64,000 nt of DNA, from NCBI GenBank assembly GCA_020161135.1, contig JAIUOB010000005.1, positions 496,001 to 560,000 of the forward strand, in the 5' to 3' direction. The translations under genes and the position numbers were made by a program. The stretch's first letter is position 1. Every line of letters begins with the position of its first letter. The notes beneath the pieces were generated by a model. That model had not been told where the DNA came from and ran no database searches. It saw nothing but the letters and a program-made list of their open reading frames with translations. Below, one piece after another: positions 1 through 8,017 of this stretch. Source of the DNA: Gemmatimonadota bacterium. Its GTDB lineage: Bacteria; Gemmatimonadota; Gemmatimonadetes; Gemmatimonadales; Gemmatimonadaceae.

Positions 1-332
1 CAGCCGCCCAGCAGGTTCGCGCACAGGACGGCATGCCGGGTGGGGTCGATCGGCGCGCCGGCGCCCACGATGCCGGGCCACCAGGCGCTGGCGTGCGCGG
101 TGCCCGTGAGGGCGTGGGCGACGAGCACGACGTTGTCGCGCGCTGCGTTGACATGGCCCTCGAGCCGGAAGTGCACGGCGACCTCGCGCAGCACGCTGCC
201 CTGTTCGAGGCGGAGGTCGTGGAGCGTGACCGTTTCCTCGCGCACGGGCCAGGCGGGTGCGATGCCTGTTGCGATGGCTGGCGTGGTGCGCGGCGTGCGG
301 GCGGCTCCGCGTGCGATGGCGGCGGTGCTCAT
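1..332 (-). CDS. metX: homoserine O-acetyltransferase, 3' part outside window
   Basis: Only the first ~110 codons are present; the gene runs off the left edge. The enzyme (alpha/beta hydrolase fold) acetylates L-homoserine with acetyl-CoA, the step before O-acetylhomoserine sulfhydrylation. Visible family marks are VLVAHALTGTAHA, a WW pair just after it, and ANLLGG, which in MetX precedes the GxxGP segment before the nucleophile Ser; the nucleophile itself lies outside. The ATG at 332-330 overlaps the TGA of metY (ATGA), so it is the second gene of a metY-metX unit under the same SAM-II riboswitch. An N-terminal stretch of ~30 residues rich in Ala/Arg/Thr precedes the conserved part. Confidence 0.88.
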   Translation of the reverse strand, partial: MSTAAIARGAARTPRTTPAIATGIAPAWPVREETVTLHDLRLEQGSVLREVAVHFRLEGHVNAARDNVVLVAHALTGTAHASAWWPGIVGAGAPIDPTRHAVLCANLLGG

Positions 333-1744
333 GCGGCGCTCGTCGCGCGCTGCGGCCCGGCAGCGCCGGTGCGTGTCACATCGGCCGCGACCGCAGCCGC
401 GAGGGCACGATCGAGATCGGCAAGCAGGTCGTCCACGTGCTCGAGACCGATCGACAGGCGGATGAGATCCGGGGTGACGCCGGCGGCATGACGCTCGGTG
501 TCGCTGAGCTGCTCGTGCGTGGTCGTCCACGGGTGAATCACGAGGCTCTTGGCGTCGCCGACGTTCGCCAGCAGCGAGAAGAGCCGCGTCTCGCGAATGA
601 AGCGCCGCGCCGCCGCTTCACCACCGCGCACGCCGAAGGTGAGTACGCCGCCGAAGCCGCCCTGCAGGTAGCGCGTCGCATTCGCGTGCGTGCCGTGCGT
701 CACGAGTCCCGGGTAGTTGACCCACGCCACCGCGGGATGCGCAGCCAGCCACGACGCCACGGCGAGCGTGTTGGCGCTGTGCGCGCGAATGCGCAGCGGC
801 AGAGTCTCGAGCCCCTGCAGGAACAGGAAGGCGTTGAAGGGCGACAGCGAGGCGCCGATGTCGCGCAGCAGGAGGACACGCAGGCGTACCGCGAAGGCGA
901 TGTTGGCGCCGCCCAGGTTGCCGAACGTCTCGGCGAAGCGCAGGCCGTGGTACGCCGGCTCGGGATCGGCGTAGAAGCGACGGAACCGCGCCGTCGCACC
1001 CCAGTCGAACCGCCCGGCATCGACAATGACGCCGCCGATGCTCGTCCCGTGGCCACCGATCCACTTGGTCGCGCTGTGCAGGACGATGTCCGCCCCGTGG
1101 TCGATGGGGCGCGTGAGCACGGGCGCGAAGGTGTTGTCCACCACCAGCGGCAGGTTGAACTGGTGCGCGAGCTTCGCGAGCGCCTCGAGGTCGGGGACAT
1201 CGAGGGCGGGATTGCCCACCGTCTCGACGTACAGCGCTTTCGTGTTGTCGTCGATCGCGTCGGCAACGGCGCGCAGGTCGTGGATGTCGACGAAGCGCGT
1301 GCGGATGCCCAGGCGGGGCAGGGTGTGCGAGAAGAGGGCGACCGTGCCGCCATAGAGCGAGCGCGAGGCCACGATGTTGTCACCCGCTTCGGCCAGATTG
1401 AGGATCGCGAGCGTCTGCGCCGCCTGGCCACTCGCCACCGCCACCGCAGCGACGCCCCCCTCGAGCGCGGCGATGCGTCGCTCGAAGACATCGGTGGTGG
1501 GGTTGTTGATGCGCGTGTAGATGTTGCCGAACGCCTTGAGGCCGAACAGGTCGGCCGCGTGCTCGGGGCTCTCGAACACGAACGAGCTGGTGGCGTAGAT
1601 GGGCACGGCGCGCGCGCCGGTGCTGCCGTCGGGGGCTTCCTGGCCGGCGTGCAGCGCGAGGGTCTCGGTCGCGAACGGGCGCGGCGCGGCGTCGGCGCTG
1701 CCGTTGTTGCTGTTGCTGCTGGTCGTGCTGGATCGGTCGGACAT
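329..1744 (-). CDS. metY: O-acetylhomoserine sulfhydrylase, PLP-dependent
   Basis: Makes homocysteine from O-acetyl-L-homoserine and sulfide in the cytoplasm. A 471-residue Cys/Met-metabolism PLP enzyme (fold type I): YATSSFVF near residue 50, SGQAAQ near 105, VVDNTFA near 202 (Asp contacts the PLP ring nitrogen) and HSATKWIGGHG near 223, Lys227 being the Schiff-base lysine. The ATG at 1744 is chosen because the conserved region starts at residue ~25; the frame stays open to 1987, but that stretch holds the riboswitch. It overlaps metX by 4 bp. About 25 Ser/Asn/Thr-rich residues precede the core. Control by SAM is expected from the SAM-II element 90 bp upstream. Confidence 0.95.
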   Translation of the reverse strand: MSDRSSTTSSNSNNGSADAAPRPFATETLALHAGQEAPDGSTGARAVPIYATSSFVFESPEHAADLFGLKAFGNIYTRINNPTTDVFERRIAALEGGVAAVAVASGQAAQTLAILNLAEAGDNIVASRSLYGGTVALFSHTLPRLGIRTRFVDIHDLRAVADAIDDNTKALYVETVGNPALDVPDLEALAKLAHQFNLPLVVDNTFAPVLTRPIDHGADIVLHSATKWIGGHGTSIGGVIVDAGRFDWGATARFRRFYADPEPAYHGLRFAETFGNLGGANIAFAVRLRVLLLRDIGASLSPFNAFLFLQGLETLPLRIRAHSANTLAVASWLAAHPAVAWVNYPGLVTHGTHANATRYLQGGFGGVLTFGVRGGEAAARRFIRETRLFSLLANVGDAKSLVIHPWTTTHEQLSDTERHAAGVTPDLIRLSIGLEHVDDLLADLDRALAAAVAADVTRTGAAGPQRATSAA

Positions 1745-1802
1745 CGTGGCACTCTCCGAAAACGCTCCAACGGAGCGGATGAGTGCCGCCGGGTGACACG
1801 AA

Positions 1803-1830
1803 GCGCCCGGGGGAACGGGCCGCCGGGCGC
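1803..1830 (-). terminator. GC-rich hairpin between riboswitch and metY
   Basis: Perfect 8-bp inverted repeat, GCGCCCGG at 1803-1810 and CCGGGCGC at 1823-1830, with a 12-nt loop, lying directly 3' of the riboswitch in the metY leader. It has no U-tract. It may be part of the expression platform (attenuator) or a leader stem; SAM-II elements often act by sequestering the ribosome site instead. Confidence 0.45.
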
Positions 1831-1833
1831 AGT

Positions 1834-1887
1834 CGCGGTTTAGCTCCTTGTTTAACGTGGCGGCAAGCGGCGGCAAATCACCACGGA
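1834..1887 (-). promoter_or_regulatory. SAM-II riboswitch (metY-metX leader)
   Basis: Read on the minus strand, stem P1 is CGTGGT (1885-1880) pairing with GCCACG (1861-1856). P1 is followed by the conserved loop start GATTTG, then CTTGC, and after P1 by TTAAAC and AGCTAAA. These are the invariant blocks of the SAM-II family (UGAUUU, UUGC, GCUAAA) in the right order and spacing for its H-type pseudoknot. It sits in the leader of metY-metX, the classic SAM-II target. Binding of S-adenosylmethionine is expected to lower expression of the sulfhydrylase and acetyltransferase. The second pseudoknot helix was not resolved by eye. Confidence 0.88.
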
Positions 1888-1920
1888 CCCGGGAGGGGCC
1901 GGACCTTCGGTTGTCGGACT

Positions 1921-1956
1921 GCACCTGCACCTGCACCTGCACCCGCACCTGCACCT
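1921..1956. repeat. six tandem GCACCY hexamers
   Basis: Six consecutive hexamers (gcacct x3, gcaccc, gcacct x2) lie upstream of the SAM-II riboswitch, in the presumed promoter region of metY. The stretch is not part of a credible gene. It could be a slippage-prone microsatellite or simply low-complexity spacer. Confidence 0.8.
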
Positions 1957-1993
1957 TCGGGCCCTGCTCACGGACGACGATGCACAAAACGCC

Positions 1994-2028
1994 GACGGCC
2001 CGCGCCGATTGTATCGTCGCGGGCCGTC
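1994..2028. repeat. 11-bp inverted repeat (strong hairpin)
   Basis: GACGGCCCGCG at 1994-2004 pairs perfectly with CGCGGGCCGTC at 2018-2028 around a 13-nt loop. It lies in the ~400-bp gap 1745-2146, between the metY leader and the 3' end of the purEK-side operon. It may be a terminator for that minus-strand unit lying distal to 2147, or a regulatory palindrome near the metY promoter. No T-run follows on either strand. Confidence 0.55.
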
Positions 2029-2118
2029 AGGGCCTCGACTTAGACGGAAGGGCGGCACCACTGGTGCCGTGCACGCGGCCCGTCAAATCGGGAAAATCGC
2101 CGCGCTTTTGGCTAGTAT

Positions 2119-2134
2119 CGGCACAGCCGTGCCG
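2119..2134 (-). terminator. short stem-loop downstream of the small membrane protein gene
   Basis: CGGCAC (2119-2124) and GTGCCG (2129-2134) form a 6-bp stem with a 4-nt loop 12 bp beyond the stop at 2147, suited to ending the minus-strand purE-purK-membrane unit. No strong U-tract is visible. Confidence 0.4.
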
Positions 2135-2146
2135 GAACACAAGGGG

Positions 2147-2524
2147 TCAGATGGGCTTGTAGAGCGCCATGTACGCCGCCAGCCCCGCCAGCAACGGCAG
2201 CACGAGCAGCGCGGGGCGCGCCAGTGCCGGCTTGCGATACGGCAGCAGCGCCACGCCGCCGAACACGAGCCAGATGGCCAGCTTGGCCCACAGCCAGCCC
2301 GGGAAGTTGGTGCCATGCGCGAAGCCGATGCGCGCCAGCATGCCGAAGCCGCCAACCAGGATGAGCAGCATGCCCGTGCCGTGCACCGCGGTCACCAGCT
2401 TGCGTGTCTGCGATGCCGCACGGTCGCCGCCGTTCGCAGCATGGATGGCTACACCACCGATCGCCGCAAACACGAAGGCGATGCCGATGATGTGCAGGAT
2501 CTCGTAGAAGTCGCGCGGAAACAT
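2147..2524 (-). CDS. small integral membrane protein, four predicted helices
   Basis: 125 residues, almost all hydrophobic segments: helices near residues 9-30, 43-65, 77-93 and 102-120, joined by short charged loops (TRK near 40, PYRKPA near 95). It starts 16 bp after the purK stop with no clear Shine-Dalgarno sequence, so it is probably translated from the purE-purK message. Composition and layout recall small SirB2-like or DUF2269-like four-helix proteins, but I do not recognise a diagnostic motif and give no function. Confidence 0.75.
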   Translation of the reverse strand: MFPRDFYEILHIIGIAFVFAAIGGVAIHAANGGDRAASQTRKLVTAVHGTGMLLILVGGFGMLARIGFAHGTNFPGWLWAKLAIWLVFGGVALLPYRKPALARPALLVLPLLAGLAAYMALYKPI

Positions 2525-2540
2525 GTGGGGCGGGAGGAGG

Positions 2541-3758
2541 TCAGCGAGTGAGGTGCGCGAGCACGGGTTCGTGCACGTCGAACATGTGGGTGGTGCCCGG
2601 AGACAGGGTGCGATAGGCCTGCAACACGCGACCGAGCGCATCCTGCGCGCTGTCGCCGACCGCCGAGAGATGGCCCATCTTGCGGCCCGCGCGCGCACCG
2701 GCCTTGCCGTACAGGTGGAGCCGCGTGTCGGGCACCTCGAGCGCTCCCGTCACCTCCGGCGGGGTCGCGGTGAGCCACACATCGCCGAGCAGGTTGGCGA
2801 TGGCGGCGGGCTTGGCGATGCCCGTGCCGCCCAGCGGCAGGTCGCACACGGCGCGCACCAGTTGCTCGAACTGGCTCGTGACGAGTCCGCGCTCGCTGTG
2901 GTGATACGTGTTGTGCGGTCGCGGGGCGAGTTCATTCACCAGCAACTCGCCGCTCGTGGTCACGAAACACTCCACCGCGAGCAGCCCCACGACCCCGAGC
3001 CGTTCGGCGATCCCTTGCGCGAGCGCCTGTGCGCGCGCGGTGAGCTCGTCGGAGATGACGGCCGGGAGCACCGCCCACGTGAGCACGCCGCTCGTGTGAT
3101 GGTTGCGCGACGGCGGATACACCGCGCACGCCCCACCGGGGCGGCGCGCGACGAGCACCGAGATCTCGAAGGCGATGTCGACCCGCTGCTCGACGAGGCA
3201 GGGGCGTGCGCCGAGCGCGTCCCACGCCCCCGCCGCTTCCTCCGGCGTCGAAAGGCGCACCTGACCCCGGCCGTCGTAGCCGCCGTGCGTGCTCTTCGCG
3301 ATGCACGCGCCATGCGTGCGCACCGCGTCGGCGATGTCCGCTGCCGACTGCGCGGCGACGAACGCGCCCAGCGGGAAACCCTCCCGGGCGAGCCACGTCT
3401 TCTGGCGAATGCGATCCTGGATGATGTACACCGCATCGCGCCCCGGCCGCAGCGGCACGCGCGCCGCGACCGCGTCGAGCACGTCGGGGTGGATCTGCTC
3501 GATCTCGAGCGTCACCACGTCGCACTGCTCGGCCAGCGCGATCGCGGCCTCGACATCGTCGAAGCGCGCCGTGATCGTGCGCGACGCCACGGGGCGCGAC
3601 GCGCACTGCGCCTCCGGGTCGAGCACGTGGATGTCGTAGCCCATCGCGCGCGCGGCATACGCCGTCATGCGCCCCAACTGTCCACCGCCAAGGAAGCCGA
3701 TCGTGGCACCGGGGGCAATGAGGCCCGGTGTGTGCGTGCCGCGTGGTGTCGTGCTCAC
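2541..3758 (-). CDS. purK: N5-carboxyaminoimidazole ribonucleotide synthase
   Basis: ATP-grasp enzyme of purine synthesis that carboxylates AIR with ATP and bicarbonate to give N5-CAIR, the substrate of PurE. 405 residues. N-terminal nucleotide-like fold shows TIGFLGGGQLGRM near residue 20 and a DPEAQCAS segment near 48; KSTHGGYDGRGQ near 155 is the ATP-grasp nucleotide loop; NELAPRPHNTYHHS near 275 carries metal- and substrate-binding residues. The GTG start at 3758 overlaps the purE TGA (GTGA), so translation is probably coupled. Slightly longer than the common ~355-380 residues, mostly at the N-terminus. Confidence 0.95.
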   Translation of the reverse strand: MSTTPRGTHTPGLIAPGATIGFLGGGQLGRMTAYAARAMGYDIHVLDPEAQCASRPVASRTITARFDDVEAAIALAEQCDVVTLEIEQIHPDVLDAVAARVPLRPGRDAVYIIQDRIRQKTWLAREGFPLGAFVAAQSAADIADAVRTHGACIAKSTHGGYDGRGQVRLSTPEEAAGAWDALGARPCLVEQRVDIAFEISVLVARRPGGACAVYPPSRNHHTSGVLTWAVLPAVISDELTARAQALAQGIAERLGVVGLLAVECFVTTSGELLVNELAPRPHNTYHHSERGLVTSQFEQLVRAVCDLPLGGTGIAKPAAIANLLGDVWLTATPPEVTGALEVPDTRLHLYGKAGARAGRKMGHLSAVGDSAQDALGRVLQAYRTLSPGTTHMFDVHEPVLAHLTR

Positions 3759-4303
3759 GGACGAATCGCGTCGGGGGCGTCGAGCTCCTGCTCGCGGTGC
3801 AGCGCCTCGGCGGCCTTCCCCACGCGACGCGCCTCGAGTCGCTCCCAGAACGTCTGGTCACGCACTGCGATGAGCTGCGTCGCGAAGAGCGCCGCGTTGG
3901 CCGCGCCGGGCTTGCCCACCGCGAACGTCGCCACCGGAACGCCGGCCGGCATTTGCACGATGCTGAACAGCGCGTCGAGGCCGTTGAGTGGGGTCGCCAC
4001 CACCGGCACGCCGAGGACCGGCACCAGCGTCTTGGCCGCCAGCATGCCGGGCAGATGGGCCGCGCCGCCGGCACCCGCGATGATGGCCTCGAGGCCTCGC
4101 GCGCGCGCTGTGGACGCGTACTCGAACAGCCAGTCGGGGGTGCGGTGCGCCGACACGATGCGCACCTCGTACGGGACGCGCAGCTCGGCGAGCGTCTCGC
4201 AGGCCGCGCGCATGGTCTCGAAATCGCTCGCGCTCCCCATCACGACACCCACCCGCGGGGTCGAGGAGGACGTGGCGCTGGCGTCAGGCTGCTCGGGGGG
4301 CAC
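3755..4303 (-). CDS. purE: N5-carboxyaminoimidazole ribonucleotide mutase, class I
   Basis: Moves the carboxylate of N5-CAIR to C4 to form CAIR in purine synthesis. 182 residues; VMGSASDFETM near residue 21 (phosphate-binding Ser-x-Ser-Asp), SAHRTPDWL near 50 with the catalytic His, and AGAGGAAHLPGM near 77 are the class I signature. It begins at GTG 4303; ~16 extra residues precede the core. It is the first gene of purE-purK. The ~100 bp upstream (4304-4405) contains a GC-rich palindrome around 4341-4363 but no promoter I would defend. Confidence 0.95.
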   Translation of the reverse strand: MPPEQPDASATSSSTPRVGVVMGSASDFETMRAACETLAELRVPYEVRIVSAHRTPDWLFEYASTARARGLEAIIAGAGGAAHLPGMLAAKTLVPVLGVPVVATPLNGLDALFSIVQMPAGVPVATFAVGKPGAANAALFATQLIAVRDQTFWERLEARRVGKAAEALHREQELDAPDAIRP

Positions 4304-4405
4304 GGGGCGAACTCTCCGGAACGGGATGGCGCGTGGTGCGACGCCAGCCGGGCCCGGCGGCGTGCCCGGGAAAGCTACCGGAGCAGTCGGGTGCCTCCAA
4401 CCCGC

Positions 4406-5503
4406 TCAGTACCGCGACGGCGCGTCCGCGAGCAGCGCTTCGAGGAAGCCGATATCGGTGAACTCACGTCCGCCGAGAATCGGCCCCATGCGCACCACCA
4501 CGAGGTTGTGCGACGGAATGATGTACAGGCGCTGCTTCCCCATCCCCGCGGCCATGTACAGGTCAGTGGGGAGCCAGGCCGGCGCGGCGGTGGGTCCCGC
4601 GTTCGCCTGACGCCGCCGACGGAGCACGCCGCCCATCGCGCCGCCGCCCGCACGTCCGGGGCGACCGGCACCAGCCGCGCCGCCGCCACCCGACCCGGCG
4701 CCATCGGCGGCGCCGATGCCCATGGTGGGGTTGGTCTGTACCGTCGCGGCGGCCAGCCACATCGACAGCCCGTAAGCGGGGTTCACCTTCGCCGGCTTGG
4801 ACAGTTCGGACACCAGCGCCGACGGGAGGAGGCGCTTCCCCTGATGCACGCCGCCGAGGCGCAGGAACTCGCCGAGTGTGGCCCAGTCCCGGGCCGTCAT
4901 GCGCGCGCCACCGGCGAGCTGTGGCTTGCCGTCTGCGCAACGCATGGCCCATTCCACCTGCACACCGAGCGGTTGCAGCAGGCGTTGCTCCAGGAACGTC
5001 GCGAAGCTCGTGCCGGTGACCTGCTCGATCACCGCGCCGCCGACGATGAACGGATACGGTCCGTAGCGAAATGCCGTGCCGGGCTCCGCGTATGTGCCTG
5101 CGGCGATGGCGTCGCTCCACCCCTTTCGCGGTCCGCCGCACCCGGTGCCGGGGTTCCCCGACTCGAGACCGCTTTCGAGCGAGAGCAGTTGTCGCACAGT
5201 GATGCGCGCCTTGCGCGGGTCACTGCTCCACGTCGGGAGATAGGTCGCCACCGGCGCGTCGAGCGAGAGCTTGCCGTCGGCGGCGGCCGCCACGGCGGCG
5301 AGCCCGACAAAGCTCTTGCTGCCACTGGCGAGCGGTCCGCGCAGCGACGCCGAACCGCCGGCCATGTACCGCTCGTGAATGATCGTGCCGCGATGCATGA
5401 CGAGCACGGCCTGCGCGCCGGTGCGCGCGGCGTAGTCGGTGGCCCGCGCGAGTGCGGCGGAGTCGGGGGCCTGCAGGGCGAGAAGTGCGAGCATGAGCAT
5501 CAT
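4406..5503 (-). CDS. serine hydrolase, beta-lactamase/penicillin-binding-like fold
   Basis: 365 residues. Ser60-Gly-Ser-Lys63 is the S-x-x-K catalytic pair of class C beta-lactamase-like hydrolases (esterases, 6-aminohexanoate-dimer hydrolase type). LSLESGLESG near 107 and the C-terminal strand IIPSHNLVVVRMG also fit. The second motif, normally Y-x-N, reads Y147-G-P, so the oxyanion-side Asn is absent. Between residues ~255 and 305 is a Gly/Ala/Arg-rich insert ending in a run of Arg, not part of the family fold. The N-terminus is short and hydrophobic, a weak signal sequence without early basic residues. Substrate unknown. A paralogue lies at 36776-37933. Confidence 0.8.
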   Translation of the reverse strand: MMLMLALLALQAPDSAALARATDYAARTGAQAVLVMHRGTIIHERYMAGGSASLRGPLASGSKSFVGLAAVAAAADGKLSLDAPVATYLPTWSSDPRKARITVRQLLSLESGLESGNPGTGCGGPRKGWSDAIAAGTYAEPGTAFRYGPYPFIVGGAVIEQVTGTSFATFLEQRLLQPLGVQVEWAMRCADGKPQLAGGARMTARDWATLGEFLRLGGVHQGKRLLPSALVSELSKPAKVNPAYGLSMWLAAATVQTNPTMGIGAADGAGSGGGGAAGAGRPGRAGGGAMGGVLRRRRQANAGPTAAPAWLPTDLYMAAGMGKQRLYIIPSHNLVVVRMGPILGGREFTDIGFLEALLADAPSRY

Positions 5504-5547
5504 GCCCGGTGGGACGACACGGCCCCCGCGATGTTAGCGGACCACCG

Positions 5548-5578
5548 ACCGCGGTGCGCCACACCGACGCACCGCGGT
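5548..5578 (-). terminator. hairpin after the M16-rhodanese operon
   Basis: ACCGCGGTGCG (5548-5558) and CGCACCGCGGT (5568-5578) form a perfect 11-bp stem with a 9-nt loop, starting 11 bp past the rhodanese stop at 5589 and before the hydrolase start at 5503. It is the natural end of the 9423-5589 transcript, although without a U-run. Confidence 0.55.
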
Positions 5579-5588
5579 GTGACGCGCG

Positions 5589-6554
5589 TTACTTGCCGAG
5601 TGGCAGGTCGGCGCGCCCGCTCCACTCCTGGAAGCTGCCGTCGAACATGCGCGCGTCGAGCCCCAGCAGCGTGGACACGAACCACAGCACCGTGGCCTGC
5701 TGCCCGATATGGCAGTACGTGACGACGGGCTTGCTTCCGTCCACCCCCGCCTGGTCGAACAGCATCTTGAGCTCGTTCGCCGGCTTCATGAAGCCGTTGC
5801 TGCTCACGGTGTTGAGCGGCACGTTCACCGCTGTTGGAATGCGGCCGGGGCGCGGATAGCCGCCACCCTGGCCGTTGTAGAACTGCGGCAGGCGCGCATC
5901 GACGAGGAACGCCGAGCGGTCCTTGGTGATGGCTTCGACCTGCGTGATGAGCGCAATGAGCGCGGGGCGCAGCCGCGGCGTGAACTGGACGCCCGTAACT
6001 GGGGCGGGCGCCGTCGTGCTCACCGACCGCCCCTCACGCTTCCACGCCGCATACCCACCGTCGAGCAGCGACGCGCGGTCCATCGCGCCCAGATAGGCCA
6101 GCGTGAAGTACACCCGTGTCGCCGACTGGATGTTGGCGTCGTGCGGCACCACGACGATGCGCGTCGCGTCGCCGATGCCGTTGCGCTCGGCCCACGCGTC
6201 GAGCTGTGCCTCGCCCGCCATCTGCAGCGACAGGCCACCCTGGACCGTCGGCAGTGAGATCTCGTCCAGCGCGACGTGCCGGCTGCCGGCCACATGCCCG
6301 CTGTCGTACTGCGCCTTCGTGCCCACGTGCAGCACCACGAGGTCGCGGTCGGTGCGATGATCGGCGAGCCACGCCGTACTCACCAGCATCGGCGCCGCGT
6401 TGGCACTCCGCTGGTTGGGTCGCACCATGGCCCCTGGCGCCCCACCCGCCGTGGCCCCGGGCGCGCGGCTGCAGGCAGCCGCGAGCACGAGGGAGAGCAG
6501 GGCGCCAGCCGCGATGCGTCGCTGGTCGATCAGCCGCTCGGCGACACGCCTCAC
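5589..6554 (-). CDS. exported rhodanese-family sulfurtransferase (lipoprotein)
   Basis: Two-domain rhodanese of 321 residues, related to thiosulfate or 3-mercaptopyruvate sulfurtransferases, which pass sulfane sulfur through a cysteine persulfide. The leader ends in the lipobox LAAAC near residue 28, so it should be lipid-anchored outside the cytoplasm, unusual for this enzyme class. Domain 1 (about 57-175) ends with LDGGYAAWKREGR; domain 2 (about 190-318) carries the active-site loop TYCHIGQQA with the catalytic Cys, then FDGSFQEWSGR. The GTG at 6554 overlaps the preceding peptidase TGA (GTGA). Last gene of the M16 operon. Confidence 0.9.
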   Translation of the reverse strand: MRRVAERLIDQRRIAAGALLSLVLAAACSRAPGATAGGAPGAMVRPNQRSANAAPMLVSTAWLADHRTDRDLVVLHVGTKAQYDSGHVAGSRHVALDEISLPTVQGGLSLQMAGEAQLDAWAERNGIGDATRIVVVPHDANIQSATRVYFTLAYLGAMDRASLLDGGYAAWKREGRSVSTTAPAPVTGVQFTPRLRPALIALITQVEAITKDRSAFLVDARLPQFYNGQGGGYPRPGRIPTAVNVPLNTVSSNGFMKPANELKMLFDQAGVDGSKPVVTYCHIGQQATVLWFVSTLLGLDARMFDGSFQEWSGRADLPLGK

Positions 6555-8017
6555 GGCGTGATCACCGGACGGCCGCGCGCGTCGCGTACCTCGACCGGCG
6601 CGATCTTCGTGGCCTTGAGCGCCGGTTCAATCGTCGCGCGGTCGCCCGCAATCACGATCGTGAGTTTCGAGGGGTCGACGTACTTGTTCGCCACGCGCTG
6701 CACCTCGGCGCCCGTCACGGCACCGACGCCCGCGTTGAACGCGCTGAGCGACGTGAGCGGCACCCCGTACGGAATCAGCTGGGCGATCTGGCTCGCGATG
6801 TCCCCGGTGGTCTCGAAGCGTTCGGCGTACCCCAATTGCAGGTAGCGCTTGGTCTTCGCGAGCTCGGCGGCGGGCAGCGGCTTCCGGATGTTGTCGAGCT
6901 CCTTCATGAACTCGAAGAGCGCCGAGTCGGTCTTGGCGGCCACCACTTCGGCGGAGGCGGTGAACGGACCGGCGCCACGACGCATGGTGAAGCCGGAGCT
7001 GGCGCCGTACGTGTAGCCCTTCTGCTCGCGCAGGTTGTTGTTGAGACGGGCCGTGAACGAGCCACCCAACGCCGTGTTCATGACCATCAGCGGGAAGTAG
7101 TCGCGCGTGCTGCGGGCCACACCCACACTCCCCACGCGGAATGACGACTGCGGCGCCTTGGGCTTGTCCACGACGTAGATGGTCGTGGCCTTGGTGGCCC
7201 TGAGCGACGCCGGCGTCGGATAGGTGGGCGGCACCACCGCGGCTCCCCGTGCCCACCCCCCGAACGCACGGGTCGCGAGCGCTTCGGCCTCGGCCACACT
7301 CACATCGCCGACGATGACCAGCGTGGCATTGTTCGGCACGTACCACCGCTTCCAGAAGTTCACGACGTCGTCGCGCGTGAGCGACTCGGCCGTCTCCTTC
7401 ACGCCGCTGGCGCTGCGGCCGTACGGGTGCTCCTCGCCGTACACCAGCGCCGCGAAGGCGCGGTTGGCGAGGGCGGGGCCCCGGTCCTGCTCCTGCAGCA
7501 GCGACGTGAGCCGTTCGCTCTTGAGCCGGTCGAACTCCTTGTCCGGGAAGGTCGGGCGCATCACGACATCGGCCATCAGCCCGAACGCGCTGTCGAGCGT
7601 GGCTCGCGTGCTGTGCAGCGACACGGTGCTCTGCTCGAAACCGGCGCCCGTGCCGAGCGCAATCGCGAGGAAGCCCACCTGCTCGGCCAGTGCGAGCGCG
7701 TCACGCGAACCCGCGCCCTCATCGAGCATGTTGGCAGTGAGCGTCGCGAGCCCCGCCTTGCCGGCGGGATCGGCTTCGGCGCCGGTACGCACCACCAGCG
7801 CCGCATCGACGAGTGGCAGTTCGTGGTGCTCCACAACGACCAGCGTGAGACCGTTCGGGAGCGTGCGCTGCACCATCGCCGGCAGCGTGAGCGCCTTGGG
7901 CGCGGCCAGCTTGGGCGGCGTGGTGCTGGCGGCCTGCGGCGCCGCCTGCGTGGCGCCCACGGCCGGGGTGAGCGCGAGCGGAAGGGCGAGCGCAACGGCG
8001 GCAATTCGGGTACGCAT
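6551..8017 (-). CDS. M16-family peptidase subunit without zinc site
   Basis: 488 residues with a signal peptide (positive start, Leu/Ala core, cleavage near VGATQA). It has the M16 N- and C-terminal domains (MPP-like), including GDVSVAEAEALATRAFG and the LGYAERFETTGDIASQ region. The HxxEH zinc motif that should follow the TGAEADPAGKAGLA segment reads LTANMLDEG, so it cannot bind zinc. It is therefore the non-catalytic partner of the active M16 protein encoded just upstream, as in mitochondrial MPP-alpha or other periplasmic M16 pairs. Its ATG shares one base with that gene's TGA (TGATG), which would help equal production of the two chains. Confidence 0.9.
   Translation of the reverse strand: MRTRIAAVALALPLALTPAVGATQAAPQAASTTPPKLAAPKALTLPAMVQRTLPNGLTLVVVEHHELPLVDAALVVRTGAEADPAGKAGLATLTANMLDEGAGSRDALALAEQVGFLAIALGTGAGFEQSTVSLHSTRATLDSAFGLMADVVMRPTFPDKEFDRLKSERLTSLLQEQDRGPALANRAFAALVYGEEHPYGRSASGVKETAESLTRDDVVNFWKRWYVPNNATLVIVGDVSVAEAEALATRAFGGWARGAAVVPPTYPTPASLRATKATTIYVVDKPKAPQSSFRVGSVGVARSTRDYFPLMVMNTALGGSFTARLNNNLREQKGYTYGASSGFTMRRGAGPFTASAEVVAAKTDSALFEFMKELDNIRKPLPAAELAKTKRYLQLGYAERFETTGDIASQIAQLIPYGVPLTSLSAFNAGVGAVTGAEVQRVANKYVDPSKLTIVIAGDRATIEPALKATKIAPVEVRDARGRPVITP

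Noticed and set aside
1745..1987. N-terminal extension of metY to 1987
   Set aside because: The added 80 residues cross the riboswitch and the hexamer repeat and have no similarity to MetY.
4341..4363. Palindrome in the purE leader as a purine riboswitch or PurR site
   Set aside because: It is only a GC-rich inverted repeat without aptamer-like conserved bases.
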